Positions 45,329 through 55,351 are shown, counted from the stretch's first letter. The stretch is 64,000 nt of DNA from Listeria seeligeri serovar 1/2b str. SLCC3954 (GCF_000027145.1 NC_013891.1:2108001-2172000), one strand, 5' to 3'. Notes: a model not told the origin generated them from the letters alone. Translations and numbers: made by a program.

Positions 45329-46060
45329 TTATTTCCCGCCTAAAAAGCCTCTTTCTTTTATTTCCTCTGTTAAATTTGGATAGTATGGTTTATCATAAAA
45401 TTTCGCTAGTTGTTCAGTATAAGAAACAAATCCTTCTCGCTCTGAAAATGGAATAATTTCTTTATCATAAGCTTCCAGTAAAGGCATAACATCTGTCTGA
45501 TAAGTCTCTTCAAAATAAACTGCTTCTTTTGGTAGCCTTGGCTTTACTGGAGCTTCCACATCTGGTACTCCGATACAAAGTCCGACAACCGGCATAACAA
45601 ATTCCGGTAAACCAAGAAAAGCAGACGTATCAGTAATATTTCGTCTTAATCCACCAATACAAATCGTCCCATATTCCAGCGATTCCGCAGCAGTTAGGGC
45701 ATTTTGCATACTAAGCCCAATATCTGTTGCCGCAACCATTAGTAAATCTTCTTCACCAGCAATTTCAAAACTTTTTCCGTGCATTTCACTTGCGACTTTT
45801 ACCCGGTAAAAATCTGCCACAAAACAAAGAAAAACAGAACACTCAGCTATGTATGGTTGATTACCGCAAAGTTCGGCCATTTTATTTTTGCGTTCTTGAT
45901 CTTTAATTGCAATAATAGAATAGTGTTGCCCGTTAATCCACGATGGTGCGCTCTGGGCCGCTCGGATAATCGCATCTAATTTTTCCTCAGGGATTGTCAC
46001 TCCTTTTTTATACTTGCGAAATGAGCGATGATTTCTTAGCAAAGCGAGAACGTCATTCAT
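45329..46060 (-). CDS. NfrA-like FMN nitroreductase
   Basis: 243 residues of the nitroreductase (NfrA/FRP) family: N-terminal 'LLRNHRSFRKYKKGVTIPEE', 'QSAPSWINGQHYSII' and 'TAAESLEYGTICIGGLRRN' (FMN contacts). NAD(P)H-dependent flavoenzyme, probably for flavin, nitro or quinone substrates. The ATG at 46060 has GGAGG 7 nt upstream. Confidence 0.92.
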   Translation of the reverse strand: MNDVLALLRNHRSFRKYKKGVTIPEEKLDAIIRAAQSAPSWINGQHYSIIAIKDQERKNKMAELCGNQPYIAECSVFLCFVADFYRVKVASEMHGKSFEIAGEEDLLMVAATDIGLSMQNALTAAESLEYGTICIGGLRRNITDTSAFLGLPEFVMPVVGLCIGVPDVEAPVKPRLPKEAVYFEETYQTDVMPLLEAYDKEIIPFSEREGFVSYTEQLAKFYDKPYYPNLTEEIKERGFLGGK

Positions 46061-46182
46061 ATTCATACCTCCAAATTTTATTGATTAATTAAAGTATAGC
46101 TTGTTTTTAAGTAATTGTTAATGTTTTCTCTTGTATTTCCGCGAGATATTTTCTACACTTAGAGAGAAAGAGGTGAAAAGGC

Positions 46183-46413
46183 ATGCGCCAACAACAAATT
46201 GACTTTAAATGGTTAGAAGAAAACTTCCTGACAGCAAATGAAGCAGCCGAGTTTTTAGGTATTTCAAAACAAGCGCTCCTTTCGCTAGCAAAACGTAGCG
46301 TTATCCCCTTTACAAAAAAAGGAAATATGGTTTTGTTTCACCGCATTGATATTGAACTTCGCCTCGAAAAACAACAAAACTTACGCAAAAAATACCGTCC
46401 ATTTGAAATTTAG
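46183..46413 (+). CDS. small excisionase-type HTH protein
   Basis: 76 residues carrying a MerR/excisionase-like HTH ('LTANEAAEFLGISKQALLSL' about 16-35, wing 'GNMVLFHRIDIE'). No recombinase or phage gene is nearby, so it is probably a DNA-binding accessory rather than Xis. It sits 82 bp before hemQ on the same strand, with AGAGGTG upstream; there is no clear terminator between the two, so they may be cotranscribed. Confidence 0.8.
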   Translation: MRQQQIDFKWLEENFLTANEAAEFLGISKQALLSLAKRSVIPFTKKGNMVLFHRIDIELRLEKQQNLRKKYRPFEI

Positions 46414-46495
46414 ATTCACAAACAGCGAAACAGACGAACCCAAGTTGATATGTTACACTTTAGTTAGTGATATTCTAAACAAGGAGTGATACATA

Positions 46496-47251
46496 GTGAA
46501 TGAAGCAGTAAAAACACTAGACGGTTGGTTCTGTCTACATGATTTTCGTTCGATTGACTGGGCAGCTTGGCGAGAATTAAATCCAACTAATCAAGAGTTA
46601 ATGTTAAATGAATTAAGCCATTTTTTAAGTGATATGGAAATTACGAAAAATATTGGTGAAGGAGAACATACGATATACAGTATTCTCGGTCAAAAAGCTG
46701 ATCTTGTATTTTTCACTTTACGCGATTCGCTCGAAACTTTAAATGAAGTGGAAAATCAATTCAATAAACTAGCAATTGCTGATTACTTATTACCTACCTA
46801 TTCTTATATATCCGTCGTTGAACTAAGTAATTACCTTGCATCCCATATGGCTGGCGAGGGAGACCCTTACCAAAATAAAGGCGTGCGTGCGAGACTTTAT
46901 CCAGCACTTCCACCTAAAAAGCACATTTGTTTTTATCCAATGAGTAAAAAACGAGATGGCGCTGATAATTGGTATATGCTTCCGATGGAGGAACGTCAAA
47001 AACTTATCCGTGATCACGGGTTAATTGGTCGTTCTTACGCTGGCAAAGTTCAACAAATCATCGGTGGCTCCATTGGGTTTGATGACTATGAATGGGCCGT
47101 TACCCTGTTTTCTGATGATGCACTTGAGTTCAAACGAATCGTTACTGAAATGCGTTTTGATGAAGCAAGTGCCCGCTATGCAGAATTTGGTTCTTTCTTT
47201 ATTGGCAACCTGCTCCCATCTGAAAATCTTTCGAAACTATTTACTATTTAA
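46496..47251 (+). CDS. hemQ: coproheme decarboxylase HemQ
   Basis: 251 residues, chlorite-dismutase fold. Arg133, Tyr147, His174 (heme ligand, '[14 protein letters not shown]') and Gln187 occur at the positions known for L. monocytogenes HemQ. Catalyses the last step of the coproporphyrin-dependent heme pathway. GTG start with AAGGAG upstream. Confidence 0.97.
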   Translation: MNEAVKTLDGWFCLHDFRSIDWAAWRELNPTNQELMLNELSHFLSDMEITKNIGEGEHTIYSILGQKADLVFFTLRDSLETLNEVENQFNKLAIADYLLPTYSYISVVELSNYLASHMAGEGDPYQNKGVRARLYPALPPKKHICFYPMSKKRDGADNWYMLPMEERQKLIRDHGLIGRSYAGKVQQIIGGSIGFDDYEWAVTLFSDDALEFKRIVTEMRFDEASARYAEFGSFFIGNLLPSENLSKLFTI

Positions 47252-47260
47252 AAATGTAAT

Positions 47261-47318
47261 AACTGGAATTCTTTAAATAAATCTGTTGAAAAATGATTTG
47301 TTTAAAGAAATTCCAGTT
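47261..47318 (+). terminator. hemQ terminator
   Basis: Long stem (AACTGGAATT-TTTAAA and complements, with a few bulges), 11-nt loop and T7 downstream. Confidence 0.9.
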
Positions 47319-47344
47319 TTTTTAATTCACTAAACTAACAATTT

Positions 47345-47370
47345 TGTAAGGATAATTGTTACTATTGTCA
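47345..47370 (+). promoter_or_regulatory. direct repeats upstream of anrAB (response-regulator-type site)
   Basis: Three TGTNA pentamers: TGTAA 47345, TGTTA 47357, TGTCA 47366, spaced 12 and 9 bp apart. Such repeats are typical of OmpR-type regulators. The L. monocytogenes AnrAB genes are under VirRS control, so VirR is the candidate; binding is not proven. Confidence 0.5.
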
Positions 47371-47456
47371 TTTGAGACGATGGAACCAACCTTTTTTAAA
47401 CGGTAAAATGATACATATACTCAAACGAAATTAGTTTATCTAAGGAGTGAAAAAAA

Positions 47457-48224
47457 ATGGAAACAGTTTTACAAGCAAAAAATGTAAGAAAAATTTATGG
47501 AATAAAAGGAAATGTTTATACAGCTCTTGAAAATATTAGTATTGATATTAAACAAGGTGAATTCACTGGCATTATGGGTCCATCTGGTGCAGGGAAATCA
47601 ACCTTACTAAATGTATTATCAACTATTGACAAACCAACTTCTGGTGAGATTATGATTTCCGGACAAGGACTTGAAAACATGAATGAACAACAAATGTCTA
47701 CGTTCCGCCGTAATAAACTAGGTTTTATTTTCCAAGATTACAACTTACTTGATACCCTGACAGTTCGTGAAAATATCGTTCTACCACTAGCACTTGCCAA
47801 ACGTCCAGTTAAAGAAATAGAAGCAAAACTCGCTGTTATTAGTGAAAAATTTGGCATCACAGACATCCTTGATAAATATCCGAGCGAAGTTTCTGGGGGG
47901 CAAAAACAACGTACCGCTGCATCGAGAGCTATCGTTACTTCTCCAAGCTTAATCTTTGCTGATGAGCCAACTGGTGCACTAGACTCTAAATCAGCTACCA
48001 ATCTGTTAGAAAGCTTGAGAGATTTGAATGAACAAGACAACGCAACCATTATGATGGTAACGCACGATGCCTTTGCCGCAAGTTTCTGCAAACGAATTTT
48101 ATTTATTAAAGACGGAGAATTATATACTGAAATCTATCGTGGAAGTAAATCGCGTAAGGAGTTCTTCCAAAAAATCCTAGACGTTCTTGCTAAGCTGGGA
48201 GGCGACGCTGATGACGTTATTTGA
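47457..48224 (+). CDS. anrA: BceA-type ABC transporter ATPase (AnrA)
   Basis: 255 residues. Walker A 'GPSGAGKSTLLNVL' near residue 42, Q-loop 'FIFQDYNLLD', signature 'VSGGQKQRTAASRAIV' and Walker B 'LIFADEPTGALD'. ATPase of a peptide-antibiotic detoxification transporter; in L. monocytogenes AnrAB protects against nisin and bacitracin. Its 3' end overlaps the permease gene by 14 nt. Confidence 0.94.
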   Translation: METVLQAKNVRKIYGIKGNVYTALENISIDIKQGEFTGIMGPSGAGKSTLLNVLSTIDKPTSGEIMISGQGLENMNEQQMSTFRRNKLGFIFQDYNLLDTLTVRENIVLPLALAKRPVKEIEAKLAVISEKFGITDILDKYPSEVSGGQKQRTAASRAIVTSPSLIFADEPTGALDSKSATNLLESLRDLNEQDNATIMMVTHDAFAASFCKRILFIKDGELYTEIYRGSKSRKEFFQKILDVLAKLGGDADDVI

Positions 48225-50151
48225 TTTAGCTAAAAAGAATATTCGCCATAATTTTGTTCATTACTTTTTATATTTTGCCTCCATGATTTTTAGTATTATG
48301 ATTTACTTTACCTTTCTCGTTCTCTCCAAAGATCCTTCTGTAGTAGAGCGAATTGACAAGTCTACAAAATTATCCACTGCTTTTTCGACTTCTTCTATAA
48401 TTTTACTTATTTTTGTAGCGATTTTTATTCTTTACTCCAATAATTTCTTTACGAGAAAACGAAAAAAAGAAATTGGGCTTTATTCGTTACTTGGCTTACG
48501 AAAAAAAGAAATTGGCCGGATGTTATTTTACGAAAATTTCCTTATGGGGCTTGGCGCTCTAGTAGTCGGTATTTTAGCAGGTACTTTACTTTCTAAAATT
48601 TTCGTTACTATTTTGCTAAACTTGATTAATATCGAAAATATTGGTGGATTTGCTTTTTCGTGGGATGCCGTAATCCAAACTAGTATTGTCTTCTTAATTA
48701 TTACACTTTTCACCTCATTCTCTGGTTATCGAATCATTTATCGTACAACTTTACTTGATTTATTCCATTCCGAAGCAAAACGAGAAAAAAGCCCAAAACC
48801 ATCATTCATTTTGGCGCTACTTTCACTATTATTAATCGCGCTTGGATACACCATCGCAGGACAACCACTTGAATCAAAAGGATCTATTTGGATAAAACTT
48901 GGCTTACCAGTAGGCGCACTCGTTATTCTAGCTTCTGTTATTATAGGAACAGCGCTTTTCATCACATTCTTCCTACCTTATTTATTAGCAAAACTGAGAA
49001 ATAATAAAAAACTTTTTTATAAAGGTAGCAATATTATTTCCACATCACAATTAACATTTCGTATTTCATCCAATGCCAAAACTTTAATTGTGATTTCTAT
49101 CCTTAGTGCGACTACGCTTTCAGTAATAGGCACTATAAGCAGTATTTACTACCAAGCTAATAAATCTGCTGGCACCACAGCACCATCTAGTTTTGAATAT
49201 GTGATTCCAAAAGATGCTAAAACAAATAATACGATTCTGAAAACAGCAGAAAGTGACCCAGAACATCCAGTTGAATTCAAAGAGGAAAGTACTTATTATA
49301 TAGTCAAAGCAAAAGAAACAGATCCTGATTTTATCGAATACAGTATAAATGAAGGTTTTCCAGTTATTTCAGAATCTGATTATAATGAGCTTGTCAAAAA
49401 ACAAGAAACTCCCGAAAATATTGTTCAATTGAAGGACAACCAAGCGCAAATGGTCCTTTCGTTTACGTATGATGAACGCTCGAGAAATCAAATGGTTGGC
49501 GAAAAATATACGTTAGCTTCACCTGGTAGCCCAACCGTTCAAATTAAATCAGTCGTACAAGACTCCCCACTCGGAAATGTTCAAGGGCTGCTCGTTATGA
49601 CAGACAAGCAAGTAGCGCAAATTGCTACAGACAAAAACATTCCATCTGTAAATCTTGAGTCCATTTCAATAAAGAATCCGAAAAAAGCTCAAGAACTAGA
49701 TGAAAAACTTCAAGCAGTAGTTCCAAAAGATAGCATGCTTCTTTCTTACACAGCAACCTATCAAGAAATCATCACTGTGACAGGCGTTCTGCTATTCATA
49801 GGAATGTTTATCGGTTTTGTTTTTTTAGCAGCGACAGGAAGTATTATCTATTTCAAGCAATTAACGGAAGCTTATAATGATATCGGCACCTTTGATATCT
49901 TGCAAAAAATCGGTCTTAACCGGAAAGACATTCGAAAAACGCTTGCTAAACAATTACTTGTTATCTTCTTAATTCCGCTCGTCATTGGTATTTTGCATAG
50001 TAGTTTTGCACTGATTGGTCTTTCTCATATGTTAGCCTTAGATTTGACCATGCCAGTAATCATTTCAACAGGAATCTACACATTAATGTACATCGTCTAC
50101 TACTTCCTTACATTAAATAGTTATACGAATATTGTAGTAGGTAAAAAGTAA
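48211..50151 (+). CDS. anrB: BceB-type ABC transporter permease (AnrB)
   Basis: 646 residues, ten membrane helices with the large extracellular domain between helices 7 and 8 (about 320-530), the hallmark of BceB permeases that recognise cell-wall antibiotics. FtsX-like segments at both ends. The ATG at 48211 has GGGAGG 8 nt upstream and overlaps anrA; an in-frame codon at 48187 has none. Unlike many BceAB pairs no two-component genes are adjacent. Confidence 0.94.
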   Translation: MTLFDLAKKNIRHNFVHYFLYFASMIFSIMIYFTFLVLSKDPSVVERIDKSTKLSTAFSTSSIILLIFVAIFILYSNNFFTRKRKKEIGLYSLLGLRKKEIGRMLFYENFLMGLGALVVGILAGTLLSKIFVTILLNLINIENIGGFAFSWDAVIQTSIVFLIITLFTSFSGYRIIYRTTLLDLFHSEAKREKSPKPSFILALLSLLLIALGYTIAGQPLESKGSIWIKLGLPVGALVILASVIIGTALFITFFLPYLLAKLRNNKKLFYKGSNIISTSQLTFRISSNAKTLIVISILSATTLSVIGTISSIYYQANKSAGTTAPSSFEYVIPKDAKTNNTILKTAESDPEHPVEFKEESTYYIVKAKETDPDFIEYSINEGFPVISESDYNELVKKQETPENIVQLKDNQAQMVLSFTYDERSRNQMVGEKYTLASPGSPTVQIKSVVQDSPLGNVQGLLVMTDKQVAQIATDKNIPSVNLESISIKNPKKAQELDEKLQAVVPKDSMLLSYTATYQEIITVTGVLLFIGMFIGFVFLAATGSIIYFKQLTEAYNDIGTFDILQKIGLNRKDIRKTLAKQLLVIFLIPLVIGILHSSFALIGLSHMLALDLTMPVIISTGIYTLMYIVYYFLTLNSYTNIVVGKK

Positions 50152-50160
50152 TTCATATAA

Positions 50161-50194
50161 AAACAAAGCCCTCCAAATTTAGAGGGCTTTGTTT
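50161..50194. terminator. bidirectional terminator after anrB
   Basis: 13-bp perfect stem (AAACAAAGCCCTC), 8-nt loop, T-tracts on both strands. Confidence 0.93.
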
Positions 50195-51026
50195 ATTTTT
50201 TAGCAATGTAAGCAAAAATACTAGAAATAAATGCCGAAGCACCCATTAAAAACTGCATACCAAATACTTGGCGTTCATTGCTACCAAACGTAATTGATAA
50301 ATTATCCTTAGCAAAATCAATCCAGCTAGTAACCGATAAGTAATTAGTAAATAAAATAAAAGATGCTCCCATCAGGATTCCAATTAAAATGAAAGATACC
50401 TTTTTCCAAGCAAAAACCATTACGAGAATAAAAATCACTGCCATAAAACAAGCGAAGTAACCATCAAGTGGCATCGTAAATAGATAACCTTCTTTTATAC
50501 TCTCAGAATGAAGTTGCTTAAAAATGGTTATTGCGGCAAAAATCGAAGTCACGGCACCAACTAACGAAAAAAATCCCGCAGCATAACGCCATTTTGTTTT
50601 CCAACCTTGATCTGCCTTTACTTCATTCGCTTTAAATTTCGGAGCAATAAGTAAAGTAATTAGGACGAGTAACCCTGAAGCAAACAGTATCGTTCCCGAC
50701 CATTCAAACGGTGCATTTTTTTGAATCTCTGCTAATACTCTAAGTTGATAATAATATACGGAAAATCCTTGAAATATCGTAAATAAGAGTACGAAAATTG
50801 TACCAATAAGATGATACTTTTCTTTCCTTATTAAGCCAATTCCAGAAGCAAAAAGCGCCAACCCAAATACTAAAATCACCCAATAGTTCCATACAATAAC
50901 AAAACTATTTTCTTCTGCACTAAAATACCCGACAATCACACTAATAAAACTATATAGCTGCGTAACGCCAAGAGCAATCAGCAAACTACCACATATTCCT
51001 CTTAATTTTCCAGGCAATTTGCCCAC
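50193..51026 (-). CDS. polytopic membrane protein of unknown function
   Basis: 277 residues with about eight hydrophobic helices arranged as two similar halves; the middle loop ('APKFKANEVKADQGWKTKWR') is cytosolic by charge. No family recognised. The start is uncertain: GTG at 51026 or TTG at 51017. Divergent from the GNAT gene next to it and convergent with anrB. Confidence 0.75.
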   Translation of the reverse strand: MGKLPGKLRGICGSLLIALGVTQLYSFISVIVGYFSAEENSFVIVWNYWVILVFGLALFASGIGLIRKEKYHLIGTIFVLLFTIFQGFSVYYYQLRVLAEIQKNAPFEWSGTILFASGLLVLITLLIAPKFKANEVKADQGWKTKWRYAAGFFSLVGAVTSIFAAITIFKQLHSESIKEGYLFTMPLDGYFACFMAVIFILVMVFAWKKVSFILIGILMGASFILFTNYLSVTSWIDFAKDNLSITFGSNERQVFGMQFLMGASAFISSIFAYIAKK

Positions 51027-51077
51027 TTCCCTTCCATTAAATAATGTTCCATGTTACCCTAAAAATGAGGTGATAAA

Positions 51078-51539
51078 ATGAACTGGATAACTTGGGATAA
51101 ACACACACAAGTCCCGCTTGACCTTCTACTAGAAGCCGATCCCAGCGAAAAACAAATTGCTAAATACCTATGTAAATCAACTGTTTTCGGTTTGAGTAGT
51201 AAGGAACAAACTATCGGAATCGTCTGTCTGTTACCACTAAACGATAACCAATTAGAAATTATGAATATAGCTGTTTTAAAATCTGCTCGAAACAAAGGAA
51301 TTGGGAAAAAACTACTTGAAAAAGCGTTTGAATTTGCCACACTCCAAAATTTTACAGAGATTATAGTTAAAACAGGTAACTCAAGTATTGATCAGCTTGC
51401 CTTTTACCAGAAAAATGGTTTTCGTATGCAACAAATTATTCCTGATTATTTTTCAGAACATTATCCTGAACAAGAGATTACCGAAAACGGCATAGCTTGT
51501 TTAGATCAAATCATTTTAATAAAAGAAATAAAATCCTGA
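51078..51539 (+). CDS. GNAT family N-acetyltransferase
   Basis: 153 residues. Acetyl-CoA loop 'KSARNKGIGKKLLEKAFEFA' and C-terminal 'DQLAFYQKNGFRMQQIIPDY' are standard GNAT parts. Substrate unknown. GAGGTGAT site before the ATG; own terminator. Confidence 0.9.
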   Translation: MNWITWDKHTQVPLDLLLEADPSEKQIAKYLCKSTVFGLSSKEQTIGIVCLLPLNDNQLEIMNIAVLKSARNKGIGKKLLEKAFEFATLQNFTEIIVKTGNSSIDQLAFYQKNGFRMQQIIPDYFSEHYPEQEITENGIACLDQIILIKEIKS

Positions 51540-51565
51540 TGAAGTATGTCCATCAGGATTTTTTG
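51530..51565. terminator. bidirectional terminator between GNAT gene and glmM
   Basis: 12-bp perfect stem (AAAATCCTGATG), 9-nt loop, T6 on the plus strand and A/T tract on the other. Confidence 0.88.
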
Positions 51566-51573
51566 TTTTCTGT

Positions 51574-52926
51574 TTAGTCATTAAGCGCCATTTCAGCACG
51601 AACAACTGCTGAAATACGTTCACAATACTCATCTGTTTCTTCTTTTGAAGCAGCTTCAACCATAACTCTAACAAGTGGTTCTGTTCCAGATGGGCGAACA
51701 AGCACTCGACCGTTTCCAGCCATTTCTGCTTCTACTTCGCTAATTACTTTACTAACTTTTGGATTATCCGCGACATGATTTTTGTCACTTACACGAATAT
51801 TTTCTAGTTTTTGCGGGAATGTTTTCATTTCAGAAGCAAGTTCCGATAATTTTTTCCCTGTTGCTTTCATTACGTTAATTAACTGAATTCCCGAAAGCAG
51901 ACCATCACCGGTCGTATTATGATCCAAGAAAATAATATGACCTGATTGTTCTCCACCAAGGTTAAAGTTGCCTTCACGCATTGCTTCGACTACGTAACGG
52001 TCGCCAACAGCTGTTTGAACATCTTCAATATTAAGTTCTTTTAATCCTTTGTAAAAACCTAAGTTACTCATTACAGTAGAAACGATGGTATTGCTATTTA
52101 GAAGTCCTTGTTCGCGCAAATATTTGGCGCAAATGAACATAATTTTGTCTCCGTCGACAATTTGGCCGATTTCGTCAATAGCAATGACACGGTCTCCGTC
52201 GCCATCAAATGCTAAACCAACATCCGCTTTCTTTTCTAATACGAAAGCAGCTAGGGCTTCTGGGTGAGTGGAGCCGACACCGTCATTGATATTTAATCCA
52301 TTCGGGGACGCACCCATTGAACTAATATCAGCATCCAAGTCCGCAAATAAATGCGTTGCTAAACCTGAAGTGGCACCATTTGCACAGTCTAGAGCAATAT
52401 GATAACCATTGAAGTCGTTTTCGATTGTTTGTTTTAAATACTGAATATATTTTTGTTTTCCTTCAAAATAATCACTAACAGTTCCTAAACCTTCGCCACT
52501 TGGACGTGGTAATGTATCTTCTTCTGTATCAAGAAGTTGTTCAATTTCTTCTTCTTGATCATCCGAAAGTTTGAAGCCATCAGAACCGAAGAATTTAATT
52601 CCATTGTCATCTACTGGATTATGGCTAGCAGAAATCATTACACTTGCAGATGCTCCTTGTGCCTTTGTTAAATAAGCTACTCCTGGAGTGGAAATAACAC
52701 CCAAACGCATTACTTCAATTCCAACTGAGACAAGTCCAGCAATCAAAGCGGATTCAAGCATTTCTCCGGAGATTCGAGTGTCACGAGCTACAAGCACACG
52801 TGGATGTTCACCTACATGACGGGTTAAAACATAACCACCCATTCGACCTAATCGGAATGCAAGCTCTGGGGTTAATTCCGAGTTTGCTACACCTCTAACT
52901 CCGTCCGTACCAAAATATTTACCCAT
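51574..52926 (-). CDS. glmM: phosphoglucosamine mutase
   Basis: 450 residues, alpha-D-phosphohexomutase family. Active phosphoserine in '[19 protein letters not shown]' (about 100), Mg2+ loop '[11 protein letters not shown]' (about 240) and '[12 protein letters not shown]' near the end. Converts GlcN-6-P to GlcN-1-P for UDP-GlcNAc and the wall. Third gene of the conserved cdaA-cdaR-glmM cluster; GlmM is also known to bind and inhibit CdaA. Confidence 0.97.
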   Translation of the reverse strand: MGKYFGTDGVRGVANSELTPELAFRLGRMGGYVLTRHVGEHPRVLVARDTRISGEMLESALIAGLVSVGIEVMRLGVISTPGVAYLTKAQGASASVMISASHNPVDDNGIKFFGSDGFKLSDDQEEEIEQLLDTEEDTLPRPSGEGLGTVSDYFEGKQKYIQYLKQTIENDFNGYHIALDCANGATSGLATHLFADLDADISSMGASPNGLNINDGVGSTHPEALAAFVLEKKADVGLAFDGDGDRVIAIDEIGQIVDGDKIMFICAKYLREQGLLNSNTIVSTVMSNLGFYKGLKELNIEDVQTAVGDRYVVEAMREGNFNLGGEQSGHIIFLDHNTTGDGLLSGIQLINVMKATGKKLSELASEMKTFPQKLENIRVSDKNHVADNPKVSKVISEVEAEMAGNGRVLVRPSGTEPLVRVMVEAASKEETDEYCERISAVVRAEMALND

Positions 52927-53036
52927 TTTATTACTCTCCTTCTAAGTCATTCATTATCTAAATGATTTTTGTTTGTAATTATAGACTTGCTTTTTCCAAA
53001 TTCTGGTTTCTATATGTACTCTCAACCATATCTGTT

Positions 53037-53042
53037 ATTATA
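53037..53042 (-). promoter_or_regulatory. candidate internal -10 upstream of glmM
   Basis: Perfect TATAAT about 110 bp before the glmM start with no clear -35. It suggests glmM can be transcribed apart from cdaA-cdaR. Confidence 0.4.
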
Positions 53043-53130
53043 CCTTTTTTAGGGAAATATTTCATCCTTCTGCAATAAAACGTTGCTAATTACTAATTTA
53101 TGCTATGTAAAAAATCAATTTTGTACATAA

Positions 53131-53164
53131 GGAGGAGTATGAGATTTTTCCTCCCATACTCCTT
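53131..53164 (-). terminator. intercistronic hairpin after cdaR (no T-tract)
   Basis: 9-bp core stem (GGAGTATGA-type, 53133-53141 with 53155-53163) just past the cdaR stop. The minus-strand sequence after it is CCTTATGTAC, not a T-run, so it is a weak terminator or a stability element allowing read-through to glmM. Confidence 0.5.
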
Positions 53165-53168
53165 ATTC

Positions 53169-54533
53169 CTATGTGTTTTTAGATGGAACTGAATTTTGAG
53201 CTTCTTTTTCAGTCAGGATAAAATCAGCGTTTGTTGGATTAATTACATAAGCAACATTGTCAGGCAAACCATTGAGTTCGAGTGGAATGGAGTAATCACC
53301 CGCTTTTCCTTTGCTTAAATTAGCAATAACGCTTAAATCTTTAGCGGAAATTCCATCGATAGTTTTTTTATCGCCAGTAATTGTTACAGAAACTTTTCCA
53401 TTCGCTGGTGTAATCATTTGGGCGTCTAATGTACTTTTCAAACCGCTCATATATACTTGGATGTTGGAGAAAGACTTAGATATTTTTGTATCATTGTCTC
53501 CTGAGTCATCTTTTGTTGAATCATTCGAGTCAGTATCGTCGTTTTTATTATTATCTGAGGTGTTTGTTTCGGTATTCGCTTCAGACTTTTTTATGGTTTT
53601 TATTTTAACCTCTATTGTCGTAGGTTGGACTGATTTTGCACCATTTGGCACAGGTACCGTCACTTCTTTGACCGTGTCTGCTTTTATTTTTGAGACATCA
53701 ATTGGTATTTCGATTTCTTTGATTTTATCAAGGACCGCGTCATCACCAACAACGACAACTTCTGACTTATCTGGAGTCATACTCGAAATTTCAATGTCGC
53801 TTTCTGGCGTTCCTTCTTGTTTGATTTTGATAGGAACTGATTTGCCGACTTTTTCAACAGGAACGGTAACTTCCACTTCTTGCGGACTGACATCTACATC
53901 TAGTTTGTTTAAATTGCTATCAAACACAGAAACAGTAGCTTTATCGGTGAATTCTGATTTATGATTCCCATCATCCTCAAGAGTTGCTTTGACATAAGCG
54001 ATTTGCTCAATGGTGTCTTTTGCGCCTGTAATCGAAACTTTTTTAGGATCAATGATTGGTGTCCCGGCTTGGTAACCATCAGCAATAACTGATTTACTTA
54101 GCTCAACATCTACAGAGAATTTTTTCGTTACTTTTTCTTGGACATTGACACTTACTGATGCTGGATCTATTTTTACTTTCAGTCTATCTGAAAGGTCTTT
54201 AACTTGTAATTTCACTTCTTGTGTTCCAATCGAAGCATTTTTCAAATCGGCGTAAACGGTGAAATCTTGCTGTGCTTTAGCTGATTGTACAATACTTCTT
54301 GGACCAGAAATGGTAACTGTGACTGTTTCTGGAACACCTGAAATATATAAATTAGTTTTGTCATAATAAACTTTTACAGGTACGTTTTCGATAACTTCGG
54401 AATCACTTGATGAAGTTGTTGAAAAGCTAGTTGTATCTTTATTACTAGCGTGAACTGATGTAAAAAGGATGGCTGCAAGTAATAGAGCAATAATCCGAAT
54501 CGACCACTTGTTATTTAAAATTCGATCCATCAT
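53169..54533 (-). CDS. cdaR: CdaA regulatory protein CdaR (YbbR)
   Basis: 454 residues. N-terminal membrane helix (about 8-26), then four YbbR-type beta repeats (for example 'IENVPVKVYYDKTNLYISGV', 'EVTVPVEKVGKSVPIKIKQE') outside the membrane. A Ser/Asn/Asp-rich linker lies before the last repeat. Binds and modulates the diadenylate cyclase CdaA. The start at 54533 overlaps the cdaA stop as ATGA, with GGAGG upstream. Confidence 0.95.
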   Translation of the reverse strand: MMDRILNNKWSIRIIALLLAAILFTSVHASNKDTTSFSTTSSSDSEVIENVPVKVYYDKTNLYISGVPETVTVTISGPRSIVQSAKAQQDFTVYADLKNASIGTQEVKLQVKDLSDRLKVKIDPASVSVNVQEKVTKKFSVDVELSKSVIADGYQAGTPIIDPKKVSITGAKDTIEQIAYVKATLEDDGNHKSEFTDKATVSVFDSNLNKLDVDVSPQEVEVTVPVEKVGKSVPIKIKQEGTPESDIEISSMTPDKSEVVVVGDDAVLDKIKEIEIPIDVSKIKADTVKEVTVPVPNGAKSVQPTTIEVKIKTIKKSEANTETNTSDNNKNDDTDSNDSTKDDSGDNDTKISKSFSNIQVYMSGLKSTLDAQMITPANGKVSVTITGDKKTIDGISAKDLSVIANLSKGKAGDYSIPLELNGLPDNVAYVINPTNADFILTEKEAQNSVPSKNT

Positions 54534-55351
54534 TCGCTTTTGCCTCCTTTCCATTTAGAAAAGATAGAAGGTTTTTTAGCGGTTACTGTGACTAGTTCTT
54601 TTAGAAGAATCTTATGTAACTCTTCTTCGGAAACATCACGGAAAAGTTCTCCACCTTTAGTTAATGAAATTCCTCCTGTTTCTTCGGATACAACAATCGT
54701 AATACTGTCTGTCACTTCACTAATTCCTAGAGCAGCCCGGTGACGAGTTCCAAGTTCTTTGGACAAAAACGGACTATCAGAAAGTGGCAAATAACTTGCT
54801 GCCGATGCGATTTCATTTCCTTTGATAATAACTGCGCCATCATGAAGCGGCGTATTTGGAATAAAAATATTAATTAATAACTGAGAAGAAATTTTTGCGT
54901 TTAAAGGAATTCCTGTTTCAATGTAATCATCCATCCCAGTGTCACGCGCAACCGAAATTAGCGCTCCGATACGACGTTTTGCCATATATTGGGTAGATTT
55001 TTCGATTGATTCAATTAAATGATGCTGTTCACGCTCAATTCTTGAACCATAGCGGGTAAAAATATTCCCTCGACCAAGCGTCTCTAAAGCACGGCGCAAT
55101 TCTGGTTGGAAGATAATTATTATTGCGAGAAATCCCCAAGTAAGCATCTGATCCGTAATCCATTCTACTGTTTGGAGACCAAAAAATCCGCTTAATAATT
55201 TTACTGCAATGATAATAAAAATACCTTTTAATAATTGAACTGCTTTTGTCCCTCGGATTAGCATGATCACTTTATAAATTACAAACCATACGACAAGAAT
55301 ATCTACAATATTTGCTAGATAATGCATTATCGACATATTGGAAAAATCCAT
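54530..55351 (-). CDS. cdaA: diadenylate cyclase CdaA (DacA)
   Basis: 273 residues, the known length in L. monocytogenes. Three N-terminal membrane helices (to about 85), then a DisA_N catalytic domain with 'PNTPLHDGAVII' and 'GTRHRAALGISE'. Makes c-di-AMP from two ATP; required for osmolyte and wall control. ATG at 55351 with GGAGG 7 nt upstream (upstream Met at 55381 not supported). Confidence 0.97.
   Translation of the reverse strand: MDFSNMSIMHYLANIVDILVVWFVIYKVIMLIRGTKAVQLLKGIFIIIAVKLLSGFFGLQTVEWITDQMLTWGFLAIIIIFQPELRRALETLGRGNIFTRYGSRIEREQHHLIESIEKSTQYMAKRRIGALISVARDTGMDDYIETGIPLNAKISSQLLINIFIPNTPLHDGAVIIKGNEIASAASYLPLSDSPFLSKELGTRHRAALGISEVTDSITIVVSEETGGISLTKGGELFRDVSEEELHKILLKELVTVTAKKPSIFSKWKGGKSE

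Noticed and set aside
53311-53964. 217-codon open frame opposite cdaR on the plus strand
   Set aside because: Antisense to a well-supported gene; Ser/Thr/Val-biased translation typical of a shadow frame; no binding site.
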